NCBI GenBank assembly: GCA_029448655.1
Contig: JACCLO010000008.1
Location: 248,001 to 312,000 of the forward strand
DNA length: 64,000 bases
Source of the DNA: Wolfiporia cocos
Taxonomy: Eukaryota > Basidiomycota > Agaricomycetes > Polyporales > Phaeolaceae
Direction: 5' to 3'
Below, one piece after another: positions 1-10,222 of this stretch; position 1 is the first letter of the stretch, and each line of letters begins with the position of its first letter. A model generated the notes under the pieces. It was not told the origin of the DNA. It saw only the letters and a program-made list of their open reading frames with translations, and searched no databases. The position numbers and the translations under genes were made by a program.

Positions 1-218
1 CCGGTAAGGACATAGCTAGCTAGTAGCACGTGACCTTCCCGTACACATGTATATAAGTAGGAGCCAAGCGCTCTATAACTTCAGTTCTATTCTTCTCGGC
101 GTACGCCGTAGAAGAACCTTCCATCTACTACCGTGTCTGATAACCTCTACCTCACCTCGTCGCCTTAGTTCATCGCAAGGATACTGGCGTGGTGAGTCCC
201 ACAGAGCCATCTGTGTCA
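1..218 (+). mobile_element. LTR-D, 3' part (solo LTR cut by window edge)
   Basis: The stretch aligns with the right end of the complete LTR-D at 36623-37712. Shared landmarks are the TATA region (atgtatataa), the start-like motif AGTTCTATT and the terminal segment gagtcccaca...tgtgtca. It ends at 218 and is followed by LTR-C sequence that is continuous with another LTR-C copy, so LTR-D was inserted into LTR-C. The left end lies outside the window, so the target-site duplication cannot be checked. Confidence 0.8.
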
Positions 219-618
219 ACAGTGTGCACAGACCATGCCATTAGGGCAGGTCTTGTAGCTACAGTACATAGCGTCCACATGTATATATACTAGGTAGCGT
301 TCTGAGGTACTCCTCAGAACTTATCTTCTCGTCGTTGGGGGCGCGTCCCCTGGCAACCTCTCAAATACCGTCTGCCTCGTCTGAGCGTACTAGTACCACA
401 ATGCGAGTGTTACCACTCGTTGCATGGGGGGGCCTCTATTCATTGCATCCATCTTCTCCCTTATTCCTTTACCTGCTAGTCTGTGCAATACGGCAGGGCT
501 CCTCAACAGGAGTGCCTTCTTGTTCTCCGCCTTAGGATGATGGGGGGCTTTAGGCGTTAGGATTAGGCGGATATAGGGGTTCCCCGCTGGGGCGGGTGGC
601 ATGGTGGTTACCGTGACA
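219..618 (+). mobile_element. LTR-C, 3' part, host of the LTR-D insertion
   Basis: This matches the right two thirds of the intact LTR-C at 30555-31162: the acagtgtgcacagacc block, the TATA box catgtatatatac, the ggcgcgtcccctggcaac segment and the terminal ggtggttaccgtgaca. The left third of this copy lies beyond the LTR-D insertion and outside the window. No retrotransposon coding sequence follows, so it is a solo LTR. Confidence 0.85.
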
Positions 619-3568
619 AAAACATGATCGGACATAAATAGCGTGGGCAGGGGATGTACTACTGTCTTGTTTTTGTAATCACATAATATAGTAGCATCGA
701 TTACAGCCAGCAGGGTGACATAAGCATGAAACCTCGCAGAGATCTGCCAATAACATGCAGATTCTGGGAAGATTCTGATGATCCCAGCATCTGCTTAGAA
801 TTTTGTCAGAATCTGCCCAGAATCAGTGGTTCTGACGAGATTCTGAGGTGTCAGAAAACCAGCAGCTTCATGCAGTGCAGTGGAGGAAGCCATCTGTTGT
901 GCAGCAGTCTCGTGCTTGGGCACTGCGATGCCAGGGTTGGTCAGGAAATCAAGGGCGCTTGTGACTTTCAACTTAGGTCCAACCTCGGTCGTCGCACCAA
1001 GGAACATGTGGATGTCAGTGAACCTGCTCGTCAAGGCCGCTGCAGCGGCCATGCCGGGGCTGGCCAGGTGCGTGCGGCCGCACGGGCCCTGGCGGCCCTC
1101 AAAGCTCCGGTTGCTCCTGCTCGTGCAGCGCTCCTCCGGCTTGAACCTGTTGGGGTTCATGCCCAGGCACATCGAGCGGCCTGCCTCACCGCCCTCGTCC
1201 GACTTGAGCGTGCACCAGTACACTTGAGTGCAGTCCCACACCTCTCCCTTGGGAGCAAGTGGCCGGTTGCGGAGGTAGGCGAAGGTTACCTCGTCGGGAG
1301 CAACTGTTCCCCCACGCACGCCGCCCTTGATGTTCATATTGCACATGCTCATGCACACCTCCATACTAAGCCACGGATGACATTGCCCACGTGCTCAAAG
1401 ACACAGCCAGTAAGGATCACGTCCTTCGAGGTGACATCCTCCACCAGGTTACTCTCGACAGTGATGCGCATGTTCTTGCTCTTCTTCTTCTGAAGGAGCG
1501 TCTGGGTTGATCAACATCAATCTGGCGGCCAGCTCATGGGAAACTCACCGGATGTGTGCGAGTCACCACAGATGCATGTAAACCCGGCAGTTGTTCGAGT
1601 GTAAGGTGCTATGCATGTTGGGCTGATGGGACATTGAGCCTTGTTCAGGACCAAAAACGTGAACGATGCCTGGCCGACGATGTTAGGTCGGATCGCGACT
1701 CTATCAGTGAACCATGCACACCCTGTCTCCTGTCCGTCATGCCAAACTGGGCTCCTTCACATTCTCCTCCAAAACCTGACATTGTGCCTAGGATTCAGGT
1801 CGCTCAATGACGGGCTTGACCAAGGTCACGTTTCTGCGATAAACGGTGCTAAAGGTAGAATCAGTTTGTGTGCACACACAGGTAGCATGATCTCACAGCA
1901 CATTGTGGTCAACTGTGACCAGCGTGCAGTTGGGTCAGTGTACACGGTGTCCTGCAGTACGACGATGCCACAGTGAGGTTACCAACCTCAGCCATGATGA
2001 GGATTACTGACAGGCTTTTGAATGCCTGCAGACTGTCACTTCATGAACTAGATGCCTGAGATCCGGTGAGCAAGCTCTTGCGAGGGCAAGGTGTTCGACC
2101 TACTGGTCGACGTAAATGAGGGCCAGCCCATCGTTCTGGGCATCACTGCAATCGCACGGGTGTTAGTCCCACACCGGTGCGGGGTAGCGCTTCAACACGT
2201 ATGTATCATGGCCATCCCAGGCCTTGTCGTACCGAGTGCGGGGCTGCTGGACCGGTGCAGGCATGGTGGCATTGGGTGGGTGTGAGCTGACCGTGCAGCC
2301 ACAAGGTGCAGCTAAGTACCCAGCCCGCAGTGACTCACTGGTCAAGTTAGCAGAAGCAAGTTCAGGATTTCAGGTAGAGCGGGGTAATTCCTGTATGTTG
2401 AGGCTGATGCGATAGGCAAGTACCTGTGCCTCTGCCCAACGCTTCGTGCAAGGTGGTAGAATTGCCATCGGCCAAACATGACGAGCTAGATTATGCACCC
2501 TGATACTGTCTGGCGGGCAACATAAATGCCATATGTGGAGGATATGAGCGCAAGGACGCGTCGCCACCACGACCCTGGAGGGCGGAGATGCACTTGCATC
2601 AAATACAAGTTGAGCTTGGGTGTGGCGAACCGAGTACGTGGCTTGCAGGGCCTGCGGGGGCGGCGCAGTGAGCACAAACCCGGATGTGGCGGACAACGAG
2701 GGCGATGGGGGAGGCAATGTGGACAGGGACAGGGATGCTATGGCACGGGTCACTCGGTGGGTGTGAGCAGGTCCTATGGTGGGAAGGCATACGCGGGTGC
2801 AGATGGGCTCTGCAGCGTGGCGAGCGGGTCCTGTGCGAGGCATGGGACCTCGGGCGGGGAGATTCCTTGGTTCGGGCCCTCTGCAACGCCCGGCAAGGCT
2901 GCACAGGGGTGTAGCTTGACAGGTCCCGCACGTCTCATCAGTCGCCTCGGCGCACGCAGCATGCAGGCATGCACTCATGAATCCAGACCGCGTGCCCTGC
3001 TGCTGCGCTAAGAACGACCGGTGCTGCCGTGTTGCAGACACGCCGTGCTGCTGGCCCTGCGGTGGCCACAAAATGAGGCTGGCCTGGCCGAGTCGTGGTG
3101 GACGGCCCACACCTGTACCTGGCAGACGCTCGCGAGCCAGCCCATGGCGCTCGGCATGCGCCAGATCTGCATACGCCACGTGCACCGGGTCGCGAGGCGT
3201 GGGGAATGGTGGGAGGCGCGGGATGTCAGTGATGCCTGTGCTGCCCACGGAGGAACCCAAATCGGCACCCATGCTCATGGACTCGTGGTATGGAGCACGG
3301 GCGGTGAGAGCACGGGCGGCGGGAGCAATGGGCGGCGGGAGCAATGGGCAGTGGGAGCAATGGGTAGTGGGAGCAACAGTGGCGGGCTCGATGAGCGCCA
3401 ATGCTACGCATAGATCTAGAGTGGGGCTGCTGGAGCTGCGCATTTGGGCTCGCTTGCGGCATGGAGGCGGAGGCAGAGGGTGTGGCATCCACTGGGACCA
3501 CTGGGAACAGATCATGCGGGACTCGTGCTGCGAGTGAAGCGACAAGCGTGAGGTATCGCGGACAGAGG
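619..3568. other. GC-rich stretch with gene debris, no intact gene
   Basis: Open frames occur on both strands but overlap one another and are mostly low-complexity, as expected of GC-rich DNA. On the minus strand around 795-1780 there are short stretches that look like old exons. One frame around 1390-1490 follows a plausible small intron (donor gtgagttt near 1546, acceptor acccag near 1500). A second, at 1050-1300, is Cys/Trp-containing. They cannot be joined into one reading frame and I do not recognise the protein. Around 740-850 the octamer AGATTCTG and its complement recur about six times. From 3300 to 3380 there is a degenerate repeat based on gggagcaatggg. Confidence 0.4.
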
Positions 3569-4180
3569 TGTCACAAGAATTCTCGGAATAGAGGGGTTCT
3601 CTTCTTGGCTCACCCTTGGCTCACGCTTATCCACAGATATTCGCTACGTTATATTACTTAGCCGCTCAAGCGGAACCGCACGTGCGTAGGTAGATAATTC
3701 CTTCACTATCTTATCTCTACAGGTCACGTGATGTTGGGAGTAGTCACAGCGTAACGTAGTTAGGGGTTATGGTCACAGCGCGTGCACAGACCACACCATT
3801 AGGGCAGGTCTTGTGCGGCGGTAGTTACTGATCCTCATGTATATATACTACGACGTTCTGAGGCTTACACCTCAGAACTATTCTTCTCGGCCTTGGGGCA
3901 AGTCCCCTGGGAAACTTCTCCTCTCTGGTGTGCGCCTGCCTTAGCGTCAACACACACTCTCTCTCTTTGACTGCTAGCCTGGGTGCCTAAGGAGCGGCCA
4001 GTCCTCCTCATCTGCCAGCGGTTCAGTGCGTCCCGACCAGCCCCTGAAATACAAGGGAAGGGCAACGGCAGTTCGTCCACAAGAGACGTCCTGTTCTCCT
4101 TGGAGGATAGGGATAGGAGGGATATAGGGAGGGTTTCCCCGCTTTGCGGGTAGTCACGTAACCAGTGGGTTTCCGTGTCA
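3569..4180 (+). mobile_element. Solo LTR-C with perfect target duplication
   Basis: This 612-bp sequence begins tgtcacaagaattctcgg and ends tttccgtgtca. It is bounded by identical 5-bp duplications AGAGG (3564-3568 and 4181-4185). It aligns along its length with the LTR-C at 30555-31162 (608 bp): same TATA region (catgtatatatac near 3837), same GC-rich block, same terminal accccgctttgcgggt-type hairpin. It is a solo LTR left by LTR-LTR recombination. Confidence 0.92.
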
Positions 4181-4328
4181 AGAGGCAGAGCGCGGCAGCA
4201 GCCAATAGCGGGTCGGCAAGGCGCTTGGTGGCACTTGCGTGGCACGGCACAGCACTGCACATGTGTGGCATGGCAGTGGACCATGGCCCATCCGAGTGCC
4301 CTCGCAAGCCGCACCGTCGTCCACTGCA

Positions 4329-4948
4329 TGTCACAAGAATTCTCCTAGTTTCCCTATATTTCTTACTATTTTTCCGGCAATTCTACGAATTATCTACGAC
4401 TTTCTAGACCAATAACTAGCTTATCTGGTACATAAGTTAACGGTTACATACGTGCCGAATGATGGCCGCGTTATCTCCCGTAACGACGGTCTTATCTTAT
4501 CACTAGTAGTTACCATCAGTCACATGTCTAGTTCTAGCCAATCGGACATTCTGTCCAGAAGCAGTCAGCGTATAAACGTCAGCGGACCGGACTTTTGGTC
4601 ACGCCCCGTCTTTGTAATGACAAGAGCGCAAAACGCCATTTGTGCGGCCTACGCCGCCTCTCTATATCCCGGTTTTGATCGGCATATGTATTTATCGTAT
4701 ATTACTAAGTACTTAGGTATCTGGGGACTCGTACATACGAATACGGACACTAGTATTATCTAATAAGACTGTTAGGGGTCTTATTTATCATGTATATATA
4801 CTAGACTTGCTGAGCGCTATTGCCTCAGTTCTATTCATTGCATTCATACTACGAGTTAACCACTCAACGTATCCTGCTTAACACCTGCTTATCCCTTGCC
4901 TAACCAGCAACTACCAAGATCATATCAAGTAAGTGTTATCTTGTGTTA
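4329..4948 (+). repeat. A1 5' LTR (LTR-A, 'a' type)
   Basis: It is 620 bp, from TGTCACAAG to CTTGTGTTA (imperfect terminal inverted repeats), and is preceded by CTGCA. It holds a TATA box at 4791-4800 and the inferred transcription start at 4827. Diagnostic bases (GTCCAGAAGC, ACTCGTACATACGAATACGG and the CGAGTTAACCACTCAACG block) are those of the A2 3' LTR, not those of the A1 3' LTR. Confidence 0.93.
4791..4837 (+). promoter_or_regulatory. TATA box and inferred transcript start of family A
   Basis: tgtatatata at 4791-4800 lies 27-36 nt upstream of AGTTCTATTCA (4827-4837). That 11-mer is the exact reverse complement of the primer-binding site at 4951-4961. By analogy with Tf1 of fission yeast, where the first 11 nt of the mRNA prime reverse transcription, 4827 is inferred to be the transcript 5' end. 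Confidence 0.7.
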
Positions 4949-4950
4949 TA

Positions 4951-4961
4951 TGAATAGAACT
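4951..4961 (+). promoter_or_regulatory. Self-complementary primer-binding site (A1)
   Basis: TGAATAGAACT starts 2 nt after the LTR end. It pairs over all 11 nt with AGTTCTATTCA at 4827-4837 inside the LTR. It does not look like the complement of a tRNA 3' end (no TGG start), so self-priming of the Tf1/sushi type is the likely mechanism. Confidence 0.75.
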
Positions 4962-5404
4962 TGCTTTTGCCCCCGCCCTCTTTGAGGGTCTGGGATTTTT
5001 TCTTCTTAGGGGTTTTCGTCGCCGTCTGCGCACCCCTGCTCGCCGCCAGGCAGCGGGGTATCCTTAGTGGGTACTGGGGGACCGCCTTCGGGCAAATAGC
5101 CGGACCGTAGGCTTAAGCGGAACCGGGGACTGGCTGAAAAGCCTTTCCCCATATGTTGGGAATCGATGGCAACGGTGTAACTTCTTGACTGGGCCGGAGA
5201 CGACCTTCTCGCCTATCCCCAGGCGTACAGGGGCCACTCTATTTAGAGTTGGGATGGTGGGCACGAGTTGCCCTGCCTAGAACCGCTGCCGATATGGCTT
5301 CAGAACGATGGAGTTCTGGCCTTGGCGCCCTCTAAGTCCCTCAGGGCATGGGTTTGGTTTGAACACTGGCAGCCACCTAACTGGAGTGAGGCGTGGGCAC
5401 ATGC

Positions 5405-5507
5405 GGGGTGTAATACCCCAAATCCTGCATTCCCAGGCATCAAGGGAAGACGACCTGTTGTATCCCCCACCTGGTAGCATGAGAGAGACGCAATCCAGTC
5501 GCCGACA
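5405..5507 (+). promoter_or_regulatory. Conserved leader RNA element (A1 copy)
   Basis: Four blocks in fixed order are shared with the leader of family B (17687-17793, opposite strand). They are the hairpin GGGGTGTAATACCCC (5405-5419, loop GTAAT); CAAGGGAAG...CCTGTTGTATC (5441-5464); ATGAGAGAGACGCA (5479-5492); and GTCGCCGACA (5498-5507). Spacers have similar lengths in both families (21 vs 24 nt and 14 vs 17 nt). A2 has the same element at 40552-40654. Confidence 0.75.
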
Positions 5508-5648
5508 CTAACTCCGGTCGAGGGTGGAGCGCCCATTGACGCCGGAGGATAAGCGCACGACACATCAAGAAGCGACGATAAGCCCCGACAGAAGACCGCG
5601 TGAATTTCCACTAGAATAAGCTTACAATAGACTTCTTTTTACGTAGTC

Positions 5649-6462
5649 ATGCCGAAAGCACCACGTTTCACGGTCACTCCGAGAAACGCCGCTACGGGGG
5701 AGCGCGAGGAATGGCACATTGCCTCCTCTAAATCGCTCGAAGACCGCATTTCCGCGGTCACAGCCCCAAAGCAAGGAAAGTCCCGAAAGGGCAAAGACGT
5801 CTTCTATAGGAAGCCGAACCCTGACCCAGAGGAGATCCGAAGGGTCAACCACGAGGCCGCCCTCGCCAACATCAGACGAAAGAAGCTCGACAAGCTTTTC
5901 CGACAGAAGGAGAAGCTCGAGGCTCGGATCCAGAAACAAAGCCTGGATCAGCTGACCGCCGAGGCGGCCAGGAAGAGGGTTGAGGACGAGAGAATGGTGA
6001 GGAGTCTTCGGGAGCAAATCCAGCCCCCAAAGAAGTCGCTGTTGGAGAGAGTGGAGGAGCTTAGATTGCCGGCCGAGTGGGTCGAAAAGCGGGGTCTTGC
6101 GAACCCCAAGGATGTCCATTGCACGGAAAAGAAGTGGGACTGGTTTCTGGAAATCGACAAACAGATGAACGCCGCCCACAAGAATCTCTTCCGGCTATGG
6201 AAGGTTCCCGACGCAACCACCACGGCCCCCATCATAGCAAAATTCACCACCCTCGTCACCGACTTCGACGACCTCTCCACACACCTGGAGCAAAGAATCC
6301 ATCAGGACTCCATGAAGAACCAAGATCCGCCGCCTCAAAAAATATCTCAGGAGGGTGGAGCACGTTTTTGGAGACCTAGACGTAAAGCAGCACGTTACAT
6401 ACTTAAAAACGCATCTAGTACATAGCGGTCTCGACTTCGACCTTGGAAAACCCCAGTTGTAG
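5649..6462 (+). pseudogene. ORF1 of A1 (unknown retrotransposon protein), frameshifted
   Basis: It starts at an ATG in the context tacgtagtcATGcc, which resembles the corresponding start in family B. The intact counterpart in A2 encodes 271 residues. The N-terminal half is basic; the middle is rich in Lys, Glu, Arg and Ala and likely coiled-coil (residues about 70-140). The C-terminal half carries the motif LPAEWVEKR followed by HCTEKKWDW, which is also found in family B ORF1. Relative to A2 and A3 this copy lost 2 bp (TC) at about 6326, so the last ~45 codons are read out of frame; the original stop is at 6460-6462. I know of no named domain for this protein. Its place before gag is unusual for Gypsy elements. 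Confidence 0.75.
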
Positions 6463-6469
6463 TAGATAG

Positions 6470-6552
6470 AAAGCCCTGAAAAGGCATTATTTTGGTGCAT
6501 GGCATTGATTGCGAAAAGTCCTGAAAAGGCATTTAAGTCCTGAAAAGGCACT
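6470..6552 (+). repeat. Short direct repeats between ORF1 and gag
   Basis: The motif CCTGAAAAGGCA occurs three times (starting near 6475, 6520 and 6540), mostly preceded by aagt. A2 has three copies and A3 has two, so copy number varies within the family. No function is evident; it sits just upstream of the gag start. Confidence 0.7.
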
Positions 6553-6612
6553 TTTTTCTTGAATTATCGTTTAAGGAAGAAAATAACTCAAGCTGACGAA
6601 TACTGTTCAGCA

Positions 6613-8849
6613 ATGGTGTCATACACAATCGTCCAAGGCGCTTTGTACAACACCCACAAGGTGGCTACGGCCTACCGCCCCGCCGTCGGCAAGCACGCGT
6701 GGCCCGGAGAGCAAACCTGCTTGATGGACTACCTGCGAGTCGTATTCGGCATCAGAGTTAGGGGGAGTGTAACCTCCTTCAACTCAATTCCGGCGCATGT
6801 GCGCCCATTCCTAAATGTGAACCATACGGCGTACATCAAGTACTACGGGGAAGATTCGACCAGGAACCACATATTGTGGTGGAGGTGGGACAACTACTGT
6901 ACCGCCATCCCCCTGTCGGACCTCATAGTCCTGTACGGTGACGTCCACTGGTACTCGGAGGAAGAAGCGTCGCCACGTACGAGAGCCGCCAGGCTCTTCA
7001 ACCCGGAAACACCCGCACACCGCGCAGTCATCACCCCCGAAGGCAGCGAGACTCCGCGACCGGAGGAAACGATCAACACGGAGCCCCTATTTGGGACGCT
7101 CCCCGATCTCCTCCCTTCCTATGAAAGGAGGACTCTGGAAATCGTCGTGCAGCCCGAAAGGAGCGGAAACGAATTGACGGGAAGGTTGCAGCGCACTCTG
7201 GAAGTGGCCGCCTCAGACGAAGTTCTGCAGGTGGGAAAAGAAGCTTACAGAGAGGCGCTGTACCAAGCCAAAAACCACCTCTACAGCAACCTCGCGGCTT
7301 ACAAAGGCTGGGTGGACACGGATTTGGAATTGGTCTGAAATAACACCAACCAAATTCGGAGCCACAATCAGGTGCTTCAAAACAGAATCGAAGCACTAGA
7401 GGAAGCGGAGAGTTTGCGGCAACAATTGGACACCCTTTCCGAAAATCGGTTCGTCCGCATAGAAAAAGATATCGCAGTACTGCAAAAGCGTCCGGCAGTC
7501 CCAACCGCGGGACCCAGCGGTGCCCAGGTCACAGCACTAATTAATAGAATCGACCAACTCGACGCGGAGTTAACCGCTCTAAAAACGCACCGGCAGCCGC
7601 GCCAGCAGCTGCCACAACGGTCAACTTCCAACAGACCAAACCGACTCAGCCGCCAAAGTTCTCTGGGCCCAAGGATTCCATCTCATCGAAAGAGTGGATC
7701 CAGAAAATGGGCATGTATTTCGCAGACGCCAAGGTGACCCTCGAGGAAGACAAGGTTCGCCAAGCCCTGCTACGGCTTACGGGCGAGGCCTACCAGTACA
7801 TGTCGCCGGTAGTTGATAAAATTGCCGCCGGACAAACCTCGGGGCACACCTGGAAAACGTTTGTGGAAACAATCGAGAAGGTGTACGGCAAGAAGACGGA
7901 CAAGGAGATTGCCGAAAAGGAGATTGAAGGGTACTTTGGAGACGAAGGGAAAAAGAAGCTCCAATCGGACTTCTTCTCTTGGGCACAGAAGCTCAGGACC
8001 CTGGCTCGCCTGGCCGAGACTGACAACAAGACATTGTTCAGTCACATCAAACGGATCCTCCCGGAAAAGGTACGAGAGACCCTCGCTACCCTGGAATCGG
8101 TGCCTGGCTTCACAATGCCGACCGACTGGGAGGTTTACCTCGATATGGCCATTGACCTCTACAAGAGGCAATACCCGGATAAGCTCAAAGGCAAGATCTT
8201 TGAGGAAGAAAAGAAGAAGGAGTCGTCGGGGTCTGGCAAGGCCGCCGAAAAAGCTGCGTCGAAGCCTGCCAAGGCTGATGACAAAGGCAAAGGCAAGGCA
8301 AAGGAAACCGGCTCTTACGGGAAGGACTGTTGCAAGCACCCTGGACAACACAAATGGGGCGACTGTCCTGAGAACCCTAAGAACAAGCCGAAGGAAGCCA
8401 AGCCGGCCAGTAGTGGAAGCGGAACGACAAAGCCGACAGGCTCGTCGAGCGGAACGCAACAGTCGGGCCAGAAGAAATTGGACCCGAAAAAGAAATACAA
8501 GGTCCGAATTGTCAGCACCCAGGAACTGGTGACTGACGACGAAGATGAGTCCCCCCAAGCCACCGTAGGGACCATCCGGACCAACGTTCCGAAGCAACCA
8601 GAGGTGGTTCCTCTGGCCCCCACTACGCGCATCAGCGATGAGGAGCAAAGCGGGAGCCCGGTGCGATCGGCTGAAAGCACCAGCCCCGTCCAGACCCAGT
8701 CGACTGGTTCGACTTCGACTGCGCCTACACCGTCGGGCGACTCCATCAGGACACATCTGCCCTGGCTTTGCAAGCGGATAGCCGACTCCGCAAACACCCT
8801 GGGCATCTACGGAAGCTCTGCCTCGGGTTTTCCCACCGAGCACATGTGA
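6613..8849 (+). pseudogene. gag: gag of A1, broken by one stop and one frameshift
   Basis: The first in-frame ATG is at 6613 (protein begins MVSYTIVQG). Regions in order: a long N-terminal domain peculiar to this family; a coiled-coil stretch (about 7350-7580); a capsid-like core (about 7660-8210) with PKFSGPKDSISSKEWIQKM; a Lys-rich linker; and a zinc-knuckle variant C-x2-H-x3-H-x4-C (about 8328-8370). A TGG codon has become TGA at 7336-7338. An A6 run present in A2 and A3 is A5 here (7581-7585), shifting the frame. The stop at 8847-8849 overlaps the pol ATG (TGATG). Gag would form the virus-like particle and bind element RNA. Confidence 0.85.
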
Positions 8850-8986
8850 TGACCTGCCCACTTGTGCTCCCATGTAATTTTAGTCCCGTACCCACTGTAA
8901 AGAGTGTATTTGAGTCAATGTATCATATTTTTGGCAACGATGCGCGCGACTTCGCTCGATCTTTCCGTGTCGAAGTAACACTCTGG
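8849..8986 (+). pseudogene. pol: pol of A1, N-terminal fragment before nested insertion
   Basis: The 46 codons from the ATG at 8849 to the Trp codon ending at 8986 continue exactly in frame at 18887 once the insertion and one TCTGG copy are removed. This is the region just before the aspartic protease. The ATG overlaps the gag stop as TGATG, suggesting termination-reinitiation or a frameshift for pol expression. Confidence 0.85.
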
Positions 8987-9537
8987 TGTCACGGTAACCA
9001 CTGTGCCACCCGCCCTAGCGGGGAACCCCTATATCCGCCCTATCCCTAACGCCTATAGCCCCTCACCCTCCTAACGGCGGAGAACAAGAAGGCACTCCTA
9101 TTGAGGAGCCCTGCCGTATTGCACAGACTAGCAGGTAAAGGAATAAGAGATAAGGTGGATGCAATGAATAGAGGCCCCCACGCCCAAGTAGGACGTAGCA
9201 GGCTTTGTCGTCTAAGACCCTGCACGCAAGAGACGAGACAGCAGACGGTATTGAAAGGTTGCCAGGGGACGCGCCCCCAACGACGAGAAGATAAGTTCTG
9301 AGGAGTACCTCAGAACGCTACCTAGTATATATACATGTGGACGTTATCTACTGTAGCTACAAGACCTGCCCTAATGGCATGGTCTGTGCACGCTGTGACT
9401 ACGCTGCACATGACTAAGTAACAACTGTGACTCCAGTGACGTACCACGTGACCTATGTAAGAGATAAGATATGATGAAGACTTATCTACTTCCCATGCAC
9501 GTGCAGTCCCGGGCGGCTAGGTATAACGTAGCGAATA

Positions 9538-10140
9538 TGACGCAGACACTCACTAAGACTGAATATAAGTGTTGAGGGGCGGTGTCGATAAGTGTGAGGT
9601 GTAAGAGTCAAGCAGTTGGTAAGAGCAACTAGTCGATTGTCAAGGAGAACTATTCTGAGTCTACAACGTACTCAGAGGCCAGCTTATATACATGAAGGGT
9701 AAGACCCGTAACACCGTAGGTAAGACTAGAGATACCGCAGGGCGTAGGGTTATGTACCGGTAATGGTACGACCCGAAGCTTGTGATAGTTCCTAAGGTCG
9801 CTGACTGAGCATAAGGCTACAGCATGTGACGTGAGCTAGGCCGCTGACTGAGCGAGAGGCAGCGGCAGGTGACGCGAGTCACTAGAAAGCCATGTGACGT
9901 GTGGCAACGTATGTTGTGAACTCTTTGTAGGGTCACGTGCAGGAAAGATAAGATAGGTCTACAGATAAGACGAGGAGCCGTGATAGGCGCTGAGCTAACG
10001 TGCACAAGAGATAAGATAAGAGTTATCTACGAGAGTGAGATAAGGGTGAGACATAACGTGATACGGAAAGCGAGTAGAACGAGCTGTAGAAAATCAGAGA
10101 AAATAGGGAAAAATAGGGAAAAATAAGAGAAACCGTGACA
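9538..10140 (-). repeat. B1 3' LTR
   Basis: It is 603 bp. On the element strand it begins TGTCACGGTTTCTC and ends CTGCGTCA. It nearly matches the 5' LTR at 18212-18814; differences seen are at the gattgtc(a/g)agg, agttcc(t/a)aagg, gtgag(c/t)tagg and gagg(a/c)gccg positions. The TATA region and inferred transcript start are present as in the partner. Confidence 0.93.
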
Positions 10141-10155
10141 TTACCCCCTCCTCTA
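10141..10155 (-). promoter_or_regulatory. B1 polypurine tract
   Basis: On the element strand the sequence tagaggagggggtaa lies directly before the 3' LTR. This is the expected position of the plus-strand primer for Gypsy elements. Families A, G, TRIM and LTR-I have the same g-run followed by gtaa. Confidence 0.8.
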
Positions 10156-10222
10156 AATTCAGCGTCCCGATGAAGCAGCTAAAAAATGCTAGAGCCCACT
10201 AAAGGGTTAGACTTTGCTTGCG

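Larger units (their letters stand above)
4949..5648 (+). other. A1 untranslated leader
   Basis: About 700 nt separate the 5' LTR from the first start codon. The stretch is nearly unchanged in A2 although no frame in it looks coding. It contains several short palindromes, for example ctccgg...ccggag around 5512-5546, and the conserved segment listed separately at 5405-5507. Likely roles are packaging, dimerisation or translation control of the genomic RNA. Confidence 0.65.

Noticed and set aside
735..860. AGATTCTG cluster as a regulatory array
   Set aside because: Copies are irregularly spaced and degenerate; a small local repeat is the simpler reading.
2370..3545. A 391-codon frame on the minus strand, with other long frames on the plus strand over the same bases
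   Set aside because: Composition is Pro/Ser/His-rich low complexity, frames on both strands overlap, and there is no domain or splice structure; this is what GC-rich repeats give by chance.
4949..5648. Short frames in the A1 leader (up to 103 codons, also present in A2)
   Set aside because: They are found in several frames on both strands because the leader is conserved as RNA; none is kept in family B.
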